DNA from: Annona cherimola
Taxonomy: Eukaryota > Streptophyta > Magnoliopsida > Magnoliales > Annonaceae
Assembly (NCBI GenBank): GCA_030490835.1
Contig: CM059975.1
Location: 28,614,133 to 28,678,132, forward strand
Reading direction: 5' to 3'
DNA length: 64,000 nucleotides
Below the pieces are notes generated by a model that was given only the letters and a program-made list of their open reading frames with translations, was not told where the DNA came from and made no database searches. The translations under genes were made by a program, and so were the position numbers. Each line of letters begins with the position of its first letter. The first letter of the stretch is position 1. Positions 1 through 12,305 of the stretch are shown here, piece after piece.

Positions 1-790
1 CACTGTAAAGCCCCTTAATCGAAATTGTGCTAGATTCAAAACAAACTTCAGTAAATACAAAAAACTTCTATTTTAGGGAATCAATAATTCTAAAATATTT
101 TCAGAAGAAAAAATTGCATTAACCTTCCAAGATAATTTTTGTGTCTTAAAATGATTTTCTACATACCCAAATCCGTATGAACTTTTTAAATTTACTTGCA
201 TAAAATATATTTATAAATAGAATACAATTCACAACAAATATGGGATAAATAAAATCAAGAGGAAGATTAAACATAAAACCGAGTACGAAAAATCCTCGAT
301 ATGTGATTTCTGATGCATTAAACACTATTTGAGTATTTCCAATAATTTCCACCATCTAACGGATATTTCGAAATCAAATAAACAAAATAGTTTCCACGTT
401 TTGCTTAAAATTTTATTATCTAAGTTTATTGGCATTAAAAATTTTAAATTTCCGTACTCTCACCTTCCTAAAATTCATTAAAATTTTATTACAATTTTAA
501 AAATGCATGAAAAGAAAAATAAATACCTGAAAGGAAGTAAGGAACGCGCATACGTAGATAGAAAAAAGATACGATATTTTTCTGCTGGTAAATGATATAA
601 TACTTTACTTACACTTTTTTACTGCAAAATAACGTACCCGCAGCGAGATTTGCGTGTCCCAGGATGGACGGGCACATGCGGATTGAGATAGTTCAAGAAC
701 CATCGCGGGCAATGGTTATCTCATAAAGATAGCAACTCTAGCATGTTAACCAATACCGAAAATTGTTACCAGGCAACAGTTGTGATCTGT
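1..790. other. AT-rich non-coding stretch
   Basis: No gene or recognisable repeat. A 69-codon minus-strand ORF at 146-355 has no family likeness. Confidence 0.6.
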
Positions 791-1225
791 GGGTTTTTTG
801 CATTTTAAACTCTCTAACTTTGTTTATTTGCATTTTAAGTCTCAAAAATACGGTTTCTTTACATTTTAAACCCTGCCCTATATCAGCGTTAAAAACCACC
901 GTTAATCCCAATAAAACGACGAAAATACCCTCCAATATTTATAAAAAGAAATATCTTTTACATTTTAAACTTGACTATTAGACTTTCTTTATTTTATTAT
1001 TAGAGGCTTCAATAACATCTTTACCTTTAACACTGATTTAGGTTTTTTTTAAAAAAAAAATATTGGAAGATATTTACATTATTTTGCATGAATTAACGGT
1101 AGTTTTTAACATAGGGTTTAAAATGCAAATGAACCAAAATTTCGGAGTTTAAAATACAAATGGCCAAACTTCGAGATTTAAAATATAAATAGTCAAAATT
1201 AGAGGGTTTAAAATGTAAAATATCC
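791..1225. mobile_element. Foldback element with repeated CATTTTAAAC subterminal motifs
   Basis: The left arm has CATTTTAAAC-like motifs at about 801, 831, 861 and 961. The right arm has inverted copies at about 1113, 1147, 1180 and 1206. The ends pair as GCATTTTAAACTCTCTAACT against ACATTTTAAACCCTCTAATT. Inner arms also pair (CTCCAATATTT against the inverse of AATATTGGAAG). No target duplication seen, so the superfamily is uncertain. Confidence 0.6.
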
Positions 1226-1479
1226 ATAATATGCATACGATATATTCGTGGTGTGTCAAGTTCTTCGGTTACCTAGATTGCTTTGCCGGTCTAGTTCTTG
1301 CATTAAGCTTTGAATGTGAAAAGTGAGCCGACGCCGAGTGTCGACTCTCCGCTCCAGAAGTTTTAAAACTTACTCTTTTAAAAAAAAATTTAGTACTCCT
1401 GTTCAATGTTATCAAAACCGAATTGGTCAGGTTCGAACCAATTTAACCGGTTAGGAAAACCAGCTTGAAACGTCCAGCA

Positions 1480-2923
1480 CAATGTTGTCAGAACCGAACC
1501 GGTGATTGAACCGGTAAAAGAACTGGTCTGGTAAACCGGTTCAACCGGTTAAGTAAACCGGTTTGAACCGATGATATAAGCATGACATATTTATGATGTC
1601 ATAAATATATAATTATTTTTAAATTAATTATATGTTGGTAAGATTATGTATTCATAACTCTTTTTTTTGAAGAATATATTCGTAACTCTTAAATTTACAT
1701 AGTAGACTCTAATTATCATAACAAATCATGTAGAAAAAAATTAATTGAAATGGTTCAGCATAGATACTTTAAAATTTAACCAACTACTCAATTAGTAATT
1801 CACTAAATTTTAAATATCATCACTATATAATTAATATAATTTTAAAATAGCAACTTGTCCACTAAATTTCAATTAGCATAATATATAATCTTAGGAAGCA
1901 ATAAATTTCAACTTCCAAACTACAAAATATAATTCTAACAGGCAGATAACAGCAAAATATAATTTAAAACAACTGTGTGAATGCATAATGCATATGTATA
2001 ATTTTAAATACAAATTATTATAATGCAGCAGCTAGCAAGTAGCAACATGATATCTATGAAGGCATCCCGATAAAGAAAATTAGAGAGGTCATAGCATACA
2101 GGAGCATGCGTGCAGCAGGAGCAGGAGGTCACATCGTCACAACAGCTTCTTCTCCCATCGTCTTCCATCATCGGAGAGGACACCGACGAAATAGACAGCA
2201 TTGTGCGCGGAGGGCTAATTGTTGCCGAGAGCTAGGATTTGCTTGGCAGTGGGAGAGCAGCAGCTGGCGTTTCCAATTTGGGGGGGGGGATGAAAATAGG
2301 AATTGGGAAATCAGGCGGCAGAGCATTAGCAGCTAGCTACGAGAAGAAAGGAGCTTGGATTTTGCTGTTTCGGAAGCAGGAATCTTTACGATATTGATGG
2401 GTTTTGCCGTTTCAAAATCAAGAAGGGTGGATTTGGGAAGCAGATAGAACAATGGCGGTCGAGTCATCGACGATAAGGAGATTGGAGGCTATCAGACGCA
2501 AGGACTGTCGCCTCTTGAAGAGGTTGAGAGGGGAGAACCATGACAACGACGAAGACCGGAGAGGATGATGGTTACCGGAGAGGATGATGGTTCCGGCGTG
2601 ATACAAGGGAGCAGAGAAGAGAGCCAACTAGCTGGGGTTGGGCTGTCGACTTCTTGATTGAAAGCAGAGGAAGGGCGGGAGCTGAATCGATTTGGGATTT
2701 TTGGGGAAAAAAATTCACACCGATTGCTTTTGGTATTTTCCTTCGATGGGCAAACCGGCTGAACCAAGTTCAACCGGAAATTCCGGTTTGACTGCGGTTC
2801 AAGCGGTTCGGACGGTTTAATTGAAACAAACCGGACCGGCTACATATGAACCGGACTCGAGACCGTTCCCGATCGAACCAGTCCAACCGGCCGGGTCGGT
2901 CCGGTTCGGTTCTGATAACACTG
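1480..2923. mobile_element. Non-autonomous hAT-like element, CCGGTT-rich termini
   Basis: 1444 bp with ends CAATGTTGTCAGAACCGAAC and, inverted, CAGTGTTATCAGAACCGAAC. It is flanked by 8-bp duplications GTCCAGCA (1472-1479) and GTCTAGCA (2924-2931), matching 7 of 8. The 8-bp duplication and CA...TG ends suit the hAT superfamily. The subterminal regions hold many AACCGG/CCGGTT copies. The GC-richer interior (about 2100-2700) has no long ORF and no recognisable transposase. It sits inside an older copy of the same family. Confidence 0.75.
1648..1690 (-). mobile_element. Micro-insertion: poly(T) tail inside the hAT-like element
   Basis: TATTCATAACTCTT and TATTCGTAACTCTT flank TTTTTTGAAGAATA. The older family copy at 2985-3050 lacks the insert at the matching point (ATATCTTTTAAATTTATAGG), so it acts as an empty-site reference. 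Confidence 0.55.
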
Positions 2924-3060
2924 GTCTAGCATGACATACTTATAATATCATAAATATTTAATTATTTTTTTTATTAATTATAGATTAGTAAAATTATATA
3001 TTTATATCTTTTAAATTTATAGGTTAGAATCTAATCATCACAATAAAACTTGCAAGATAA

Positions 3061-4542
3061 ACTAATAGAAAATTTTAAAAAATTCATTAATTAAGCACAA
3101 ATATAATATATTAAATTAGAAAAAATCGATTGCATTAACTAACCTAGAATGGAATGTGTAGTATGCTTAACTCTTGGATTTTACCCGTTCATCTTGGGAT
3201 GTCTATGAATTGCACTTTTTGAGCATCGTCTATTTTCATAAATGTATGGGTCACCCAAGTAATATAGACAATAGAGTTAAGTTATCATTCCCATGAAAAT
3301 TTATATGCTGAACAATCACAAATTACTAAAATTGAAAAACTAGATTCCGACAAGACGAAATAAGTGGAAATTTTGAATTTCGAAATAAAAGAAAAATACA
3401 TAGAAAATGAAAAGTAGCTAAAAAAGGTTTGGTGTTACAACTTTTCTTGCAAATCCTCATCATCTATTACAACTTCTTAATTCACTTTATTAATACGTAT
3501 TACTAGTTGAAGGCAACATTACTCGTACTCCTATTTGGAGTACCATATAAATCTAACTTATTAATTTTATCTTCCCATGTAAATCATGAGAATTTAAAAT
3601 AATAAGTTGCATTAATCTTATCGTGAATATTTGCTACACATAGCTAATATGTATTTTTATCTGTATTAGCAAATTACGTATGTGATACGAGATGATACAA
3701 TCTCAAAATTATGCATAAATCATATTTTACTTAACCTTTAGTTTAATGAGTTCAGATCTTATTAGAAAGTCCGAAATCCAGTGATTTCAGAGAGGTCCAA
3801 AATTATATTTTTAAATTTTTTTAATTTTTTGTAAATATATTAATCTAATTGTATTTAATCTATAGATCAAGTTTCACCATTTTTGGGATATGTGTATATA
3901 TTTATTTTGAATTTTTAAAAACATGAGTATTTAAGTCATTTTAAATTAGATTAACATGTTTATAAAAAAATTTTAACCTAAAAAATTATATTTTTAGATA
4001 GGTCTGAGAAGACCAACCGACAAGTTTAATATCATGTTATCTCTTTCAAATAAGGTAACCAATCTTATAGAAGTATTAAGGACAAGTTAAACAAATAATT
4101 TAAAATTAATATTATAAAATCAAGGAGAATTATATATCAATCATGGTTAAAAACAAGATCTATTGCAAACCCTAGAATAAAGTTTTTAGCCATATATAAT
4201 TATATTAAACACAAGGAAAAAATTAAAACTAAAATTAACATTCATTTCAGATAAACATAAAACTAAAATTAAAGATAAGAGATAAGAATATACTTTCTTC
4301 TCGAGCTGCACCCGACTATTCTTTTGCGCTATCTCTCTCTCTCTGCCTAGAATTTTCAATTCTTTGTGTATCCCCAATAGCTTGCGTGGCCATCCGGATG
4401 AATTGCGCATGTTGCTGGCGGTAAAAAATCTGGTTGATCGCCGCCACTCACCCATGCGGCGCAATGTCGGCTTGAAGTGAATTTTTGGAGGCTGATAAGA
4501 GGCTGCTATTCAACGGTTCGGATTATTTGAATGGTGCAATTC
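3061..4542. other. AT-rich non-coding stretch
   Basis: No gene seen. The short minus-strand ORF at 4186-4464 looks like chance. Confidence 0.55.
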
Positions 4543-4622
4543 TTGCTGCCTGAGATTTTTTTTTTTTTTTGATAAAAAGAATTACTCTAACACGACCCCA
4601 TTTCCTTTGCTGCCTGAGATTT
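4543..4622 (-). mobile_element. 5'-truncated SINE tail with 16-bp target duplication
   Basis: The perfect direct repeat TTGCTGCCTGAGATTT (4543-4558 and 4607-4622) brackets only 48 bp: poly(T), then GATAAAAAGAATTACTC and a short remainder. This fits a severely 5'-truncated minus-strand retroposon. Confidence 0.75.
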
Positions 4623-7118
4623 GATTTGCTGTGATAATAAAAAATAAAATAAAATTTTGGACGGTCGATTCATGGATGAAGGATACATGCGTGCATGCAT
4701 GGTTGCTGGGATGGATGGTTAATTCATGCATGCCGTGATTTGCTGCAGAACATTGGTCCATTTGATGATTGCTAAAATCTAGCCATTGAATTTTTTTTTT
4801 CTTTTTTTGGGGTTGAGCGATGATCGGTTGGTGGCCCCAGTCTTCATGGCTGGATGGCCCACTCGATGATGATTGCACTTGGAAGGTCAGGGATTAACTG
4901 CTGTGATGGACGACTCGAATTAATTGGACATTTTGCTTGATTTTTCCAGCTTTGAATGGCTGGATCGTTGAATGGAATTGCTCGGGGGTAAAATGGATGG
5001 CCGGTGCATTTGGTGCCTTTTCTAGTGATCGAGCAACACATGCTTGGACATTGCTTGATTTGCATCATAGGTTGGACCGCTATGATCTGCTACGATGTGG
5101 GTCACGATCTTCGTGAAAATAATTTACTTATAAAAGTTCTTAAATTAATTTAGTAGGCTAGAAAAATAGAAATTATTTCAAGCCCGTTTTATTTTTACAA
5201 CAACAAATAGTTATTTAATTACAAGCCAAAATATCGCAAAAGTATTACATGTAAAATCTATAAATTACAGTTATAAATTTGCAATTACAATGTGGGCCGC
5301 AAGATCTTACTAGCTTGCAAGTCCTTGAAGAGCTGGACTTGGGAAGAAATCAGCAGAGTTTAGACTTTAGGTTTTAGAAATAAATAAACCATATTTGTGC
5401 ATTGATGAAAATTCAAATTGAAATATTGCATCCATTTCACAAACTTTGGTTTCTTCACATGGATATTCCCGACATGATTTCTTATGCTCATCACATTCAT
5501 TGAGTAACTTGGGTTCAAATATATATAATTATTGCCGCAACAACAATCTGATGCCCCATTTGCAAAAAGGGCATAGGTTCGAGTCACTGCCAACCTTGTG
5601 TGGGGTGATTTTCACACCTCCTGAGTTTGAGAGGGTCTTACAATTCTCCCCAGTGTAGTAATTTCGTACAAATTTCCCTAGCGTCGGGGTTTACAAAAAA
5701 TTTCCTTTATAACTTATAATATTAGTTGTCATGTTGTGTAAATTCCAATCAAATAAAATTATGTGTATAATTATTATAAGCCCTTACAAAATTTTTAAGG
5801 TTCAAATTATATGAAGGTAATTTGAGTATCTTAGCTTCAATGGTTGGCGGTCTACGGGAGTTCTTAGGATACTTTGCAAGTAAATGAGGTGATACAGGTA
5901 CATTTTACAATTATACATGATTTTTGGCAAAGCCTTGAATGAAAATAGCAATATTATAAACATCCTTCTAGCGACAATAGCTTGCAATTGAAGGCAATAT
6001 TCAAGCATGCCATATGTTCGTGATAGCAATGACTTTCAAAAACTTTACACGTTGAAATGATGTGACACAAGTATACGAATGTGGAAGAATAAACTAAATC
6101 TTTGTAGGTTGAGGCTTAGATGTGGGATAATCGAACCAATAAGGAACTGTTTTATATCTGTTGAAGAGGTTTGAACTATAAATTGTGGCCAGAACTAATT
6201 TCAAGGGACCAAATGTTTTTAGTAAGGTGAATGTATGTTATCTTGTTCTGTTACTTGTATGTGAGTCTTTATCAAAAGTTGCTGCAACAATACCTATTCT
6301 TCCTAATAGTAATTCTTCTAGTAAACATTGACAACAGTAAATGAATTCCAGTTGATGGGCTTAAAATAAAAGCATGATGAAATTCAAAATGTTATGCCAC
6401 AAGAAAGTGTTGATGTACCAAAGGATTTGTACTTAATTTGCTAGATGAATCCACAAATAAACTGAATGATATCATGGATAATCAGATGAGGTCCATATGA
6501 TGAACTAAAAATGGAATTAAAAGATGAACTTATGTAAGAGGAATGGACGTCAACAAGCACAGATGATCTGTTTGCTAGAAAGGACATTGTCTCAACAATA
6601 ACAGAGTGAAGCGATCGGTGGCATGATGTCTTCTTAGCAAGTAGCTGAGGAAAAGAACTTTTGCTGTGAAAGATGAGATCAAAGAAATCGAAACATTGAG
6701 AAATTGATGGATGAAGAAACAAGTGATGATTTCGCTACTGAAATTTATGGAGATATCTATAAGAACGCAGCCAGAGTGTCATCACAACTACTTTAGCAAC
6801 CAAGAAATCAAAATAATTGATACTACTTATAAAAAAAAATTTAGCTTTCGCAAGCTTCACAAGCTAAGCCTGTCAAATAGCCAAAAGTGGAATCAAAAAG
6901 GGGAAAAAAAAATTGGAGAATTTGCCAACGCAATCGTATGCATAACCAGCCAATTCAACATGTAGATTGTAGAGCTAAATCATCACTTGCCGCCAAAGCT
7001 AGTGAACATCATGAAAGCAGATGTTGGAGGATAATTATTAAACTTGAAAATGAGCTTTTTCCAAACCAGGAGAATGGTTTCTTTCAATAATCTTGATAGG
7101 CTTAGTTCTATGGAACGC
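4623..7118. other. Intergenic stretch with possible decayed remnants
   Basis: No intact gene. A B-box-like GGTTCGAGTC at about 5577 hints at an old SINE piece. The less AT-rich segment 6420-7090 holds short overlapping ORFs that I could not assign to any family. Confidence 0.45.
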
Positions 7119-7450
7119 GATTATTTTATACACAGATTTTATTATGAATTATCAACATTATTTTCTATTTTAGTTGTCTTAAGTGTAGGAACCGTTTATA
7201 AATACCCAAAAAAGGATTGCCATACTACTATACGACCATGTTATGTCTCTAATTTTAGTTATTTTATCCACGTATTTCATAGATTATTTTATACACAGAT
7301 TTTATCTCGAATTATCAACATTTTTTTCAATTTTAGTTATTTTTAGTGTAGAAACCATTGGTGAATCCCAGGAAAATGGATTGCTATACGAGTATGTGAT
7401 GTCTCTAATTTAGTTATTTTATACACATATTTTGTTATGAATAATGGGTA
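7119..7450 (+). repeat. Tandem duplication, about 163-bp period
   Basis: GATTATTTTATACACAGATT occurs at 7119 and 7282, followed in both copies by GAATTATCAACATT and GTTATGTCTCTAATTT-like strings. A third partial unit begins near 7422. Confidence 0.7.
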
Positions 7451-8037
7451 GTTATTAATAAATTTGTTTTTCGATTGTAAATATTTATAAAGAACGTCAT
7501 GCATTTGCATCTCCGGTGAATTATATAGAAACTTGATTAAAAATAAATTTTTACGTCGTAAAAATATTTATGGGGAAGCATATGACGTGCAGCTTGGATC
7601 GGAACAAAAATACAAAAAATTGGGGGAAGAAAACAAAAATTGCGACTTGCAACCGGTTTCACTTGTTGGATTAGATCATAACCCAAACGCTAATGTACAA
7701 AGTCTATGATTACAATGCATTTTCAAAATTAGAGAGTTTACCCAAATCCCATTATCTTAATTACAACCAGAAAAAGTTGAGATGGTCTATTTTGCAAAAA
7801 CAGAGTCAAGCGCGCATTTTTCATAATTTTCTTTCATTTTTTCCTTGGCCAAGACAAGGATGGAGGGAGCAAAACTAATTAACACCTTTTACTTTATAAT
7901 AGCATTAAGATTGAAACATTGGCAGAAAAGAAATGTTTGCCAGTGGCACACACTTAGCAATTATTTCACCACATGGGTAAATTAAATATATATACATATT
8001 TAAAAAAAAAAAAAAAAAAAAGATTATGCATCAATCA
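7451..8037. other. Downstream flank and 3' UTR of the ABCA7-like gene
   Basis: Contains the minus-strand 3' UTR, including an A-rich run at about 8001-8020 just after the stop codon. No separate gene. Confidence 0.5.
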
Positions 8038-11000
8038 TCATGATAACACATTGAAAGACTGGGCTCCACGAGCAACTTTGATGAACACATCTTCTAAGGT
8101 AGTGTCAGCCAAACCCCATGCATGAATGGTGAGCTCTCTCTTAGCAATTTCAACAGCCCGGAAGACATCTGCGATTCTGACTTCTTGCTTTGGCAGCTCA
8201 AATTTCTGTGTTCCTGAGATGTGATATATCCTGTTCGCACCTGGTGAGAGCCTGCGCACCAAGCTCTCCACCTCTTCCTCATCGCCAGAAGATGTTGTCA
8301 TTGTAAAAACGTATGATCCTCCGTATCTAGCTTTAAGCTGTCACAACACCATGCAGTTTTGGTTCACACGCCATGCCCCATCGTTTAACATTTGGCCAAT
8401 TTATAATTGTGGAAATTATATTCCGACATACAAAATTTAGATTCAAATAACATATTTCCTATCATAGATTTTTTTTTTTTTTTTGGCTGATCAGGCCACC
8501 CATCATAGATGACCAACTACCTGACAGAGGTGTACCCCAGAGGGGTAATGAGGCCACTGCCTCTGCCCAACTTCAAACTCTGAACCTCCTTACCCTAACA
8601 CCCCATACACACATGTCAGCCATTTGGTCATCCAAATAGTGATTCCTGTCCTATCCTAAATGCTTTGATTAGGGAAGATAGTGAACCTCCAGACTTCATG
8701 TTCCCCGAGTCCCATATAGCTAATATAATGTCTAAAAAACAGCTGATCTATCTTATCAGCTTGGGTTTGGAATCATGTTATGATAGTTGAGATGCCCAAT
8801 GGTTTTTATTTTGAGAAGTAGGGAAAATTTTTAAGCAGTTAGCATAGGTTGCTTTGAGCTTGCCACAGAAAATTTTAAATTTAAAAGTTAAAACTGCATC
8901 AAGTAAATTTACCTCTTTTGGGTTTCCAATGCACTGCAAACTTCCATCTACAAAGATTCCCAATCGATCACACAGCACCTCTGCCTCTTCCATTGAATGA
9001 GCTGAAAATAGGGGACAGACTTTTTTAGTAACGCCAGGTTTTGCATTATGAAGAAACAAAAAGGCATGCTCTGTGCAGGAAGATGCCAAAGTGACTAGGT
9101 CACCCCTATTTGCAAAAAATCACAACACCAACGGTTGTTGTATGCTCTAACTCAATCCAGGTTGATTATTGAGTTGGACTATCCAATTGACAATTCTAAT
9201 TATACGAATTTAATTTTACATTCACTTTTTCAAGTAACTTTCTCTTAACCCTAACATCAAAATAAAAATAAAAAAATGTTTTCGATATTAAATGCAAGAA
9301 AAAAATGACGTGCATGCGGTAGGGGTGGGCATGCGGAAGTCATGACAAAGTTTTAGTTTAGGATATTAGTTTTAGTTTAGCAATACTTCAAACTGGATCA
9401 GACTGGATTATGGTGCCCAACCCCACAATCCAAAACAACCCAAATTATGCCCAAGGTTAGGTTGGAAACAAAGCACCCAAACCTAATTTTTCAATTTCTT
9501 TAACTCAATGCAACCCTATTTTTGGTCGAGTGCGCAACCCTACAAGGGACCACATCTAATGTAACAGCGCTACAACTGAAATTGGTCTGAAAAGAATTGC
9601 CAAATTATATTTTTAGCCTGTTTTTCACTGAAGCTTGTAAAGAACAAGCCTTTTGTAAGATTTGACTCAAACAAAATGCAAACAGATATACGGTTGGACA
9701 CCGATGGATATATCATGGTTTACTTAATCTTTAAGACTAATGGCCTGCATCGGATGGGCTTCTGATCTTTCATCTTGCATAAATAAACAGATAATGACTT
9801 TGGCAACCTTTTACAATCCCATTCATAACATATGCATTCTAAATTATTTAAGAATTTATAAGAAAAGATAGACAAAGTACTGGTAAGAATAATCGCCCGA
9901 TCTTGCTTTGCTTGCTTCACAACATTCCACAAGTTGTTTCTTGACGCTGGATCCAAGCCAGTGCTAGGCTCGTCCATATACACAACCTAGCAAGATTTAT
10001 GAGTAGAGAACTGTCAATAGAAAAAAATCCACGAATCCAAATGAGGATAAAATGTGTGAGTGACAATAATGACTGCATACTTTTGGATCACCAATCAGTG
10101 AAATTGCGACACTGAGTCTCCTCTTCATACCACCACTATATTTTCCAGCACGCTTATCCCCAACACCTCCATGAAAAAGATTGACACTCTTCAAAGATTC
10201 GTCTACTGCCTGAGATGATTGAAACCAAATAGAATAAGAAAAAGAAAACACACTCTGACATAAATGGTAGAGAGAAAACATTTTATCAGTGTCGGCATAC
10301 AGCACACTTGTTGGATGCAGATGCAGAGTTTTGGCCATTGTGACTTATGTAAACTTAGTTCATTGGCATATCTATTCTTCCACTCCCATTTAGCTTTCCC
10401 TGATCAATGTGTTTCTCGATATCTTGAATCTCGTCAATCCGCAATCCAAGATAGCAAAATGGTCATATCACAGTTTGTCATAATCAGCAATTTATAAATA
10501 GTTATATCCTTCCCAAACTTTGCAAAAACTATATCTTTAATTTTATTTTATTAAGCTAAACTAGGGAATATCACTAGTGCATGTATAAACATTGTATATT
10601 TTTTTACATTTACATACCAAGTATTCAGTATATGCATGCATACATAATTCATGAATCCGTGTGTTCTTGAAAAGTAAAGAGTATCAAAGGAATTAAACAG
10701 AACTTACGCGTGTTAACGCAGAACCTTTGAGGTTCTTCAGTCTACCATAGAAGAGAAGGTGCTCTCTTCCTGTCAGTATTTCCCAAAGCAAGCTGCATTT
10801 TGCAGAGAAAATTATTATATATGTTCACAGACTACAATTATGTGTGTTCGGCATTTGGGAAAGAATGCAAAAAAAATTTTGGCGGAAAATTTTTAAAAAG
10901 TGATAGAAATATGTGATATGATAAAGGTAATGGTTAGGAACAGGGGGAATAAAGTTGAAATAGATAAGGTAGTTATATGAAAATACGAAGAAATGATTAA

Positions 11001-12273
11001 AAAGTATGATAATTAAGTAGTTAAGATATCACACTAATTAGAAAAGTGTGTGAAAAAGTAAGGGGAAATTTTTTTTTGTCCTTCTCGCAAATGCCAAGCA
11101 ACCCGTGAAATCTCCTGTCTACAACTTGGATGGAACGGGCGTAAGGAGATCCTGTTTCCCAAAAATACTTTTCTCATTCTCAAAAAATAACAACCTATTT
11201 TCCCCTTTCTCATACGACTTTTCCCACACACAAATCTTTTCATTCCAATGCACAACAACACTTTTTCTACCCCACATCATCATCGCATCCTCATCCAAGC
11301 CAACTCTTGAACAGGCAATGTGAATTTCTGAAATTGACGAAGATGGAATAAAGCTTACTCATGCTGTGGACATACTCCCATACTGGTATATATTTTGTCC
11401 ATGTCAGTTCTTATGTCCAATCCCTGAACAAATGCAGTCCCAGATGTAGGAGTGACAAGCCCAATCATCTGCAACAAGATTCAATAAATTCAGAAATGGT
11501 AGCATATCCTGTAACCGAAGTCCATAAGTGTAAAAATGGCAAGAAGAAAAAAGGAAAAAGAAATAATTTGATTGCAATGGGAATCATAGCTGTACAGTGA
11601 ACCATATCTAATGCTGGTGATCAATCTGTATGATTCAAAGTTTTGATTAAACGTGTTGGTTTTTTGTACAATGAGTTATAAAAAGTGACTTCCTAAGACT
11701 CAATATGGCAAGACTCGCTATGTATTTGCAATAGTGCTGAAAATATGTTCCACAATTAGTAGGCTAATATGTCCTTGCTTCTGATCTCAAAATACTAGCA
11801 AGAGAAACAGTCAAGTTTCTTGTTAGTGCCACAACCAAATTTTTTTTATTATTGTATTCTATTGGAATGGGACAAGAAGCAATTATCAACATCATTATAT
11901 GCTATTTTCCATCTAAGCGTGTTTTAGCTGGCAAATCCTTTTGCATCATTGCTGCATTTTAAGATATATCCTTATCCGGCATATGCATTTTTTTTTAATC
12001 ATCTTTTGTAATATATTCTAGCCAAATTGCACATGATTCAACCACCTAACTCCACTTTCCATCAGTGTATTAGATACTGATTTGATCTATAGATTTATCT
12101 TGAACTATTTCACTTCTAATTTGTATGTCGTTGTTTATCACATACACACTTTAACATCCTCAATTGATTGTATTCATCTTTCAAATATGCAGTTCTCTAA
12201 TAACTTAACATTCCATAAGCGTTTGCAAATATTCCATATTTAATCATACTCAAAGATAACATCTGATTTTATT

Positions 12274-12305
<32 letters not shown>

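Larger units (their letters stand above)
1404..3060. mobile_element. Older copy of the same hAT-like family, interrupted
   Basis: The left end at 1404 (CAATGTTATCAAAACCGAA) reads into a CCGGTT-rich segment that stops at 1479. On the far side of the inner element, 2932-3060 resumes with sequence parallel to 1583-1720 of the inner copy (ATGACATA...ATATCATAAATA). The right terminus is not recognised, so the end coordinate is only the limit of visible similarity. Confidence 0.5.

Noticed and set aside
146..355. 69-codon minus-strand ORF with hydrophobic segments
   Set aside because: No recognisable family and no supporting exons nearby; AT-rich sequence readily gives such hydrophobic frames.
2106..2773. 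Overlapping ORFs in the interior of the hAT-like element
   Set aside because: No transposase motif, and the frames on both strands are short; at most captured non-functional sequence.
5560..5690. tRNA-like B-box near 5577
   Set aside because: No A-box at the right distance, no poly(A) tail and no flanking duplication; too weak to call a SINE or tRNA.
6420..7090. Less AT-rich stretch with several short plus-strand ORFs
   Set aside because: Frames are broken by many stops and no conserved motif was recognised. A decayed gene or transposon is possible but cannot be supported.
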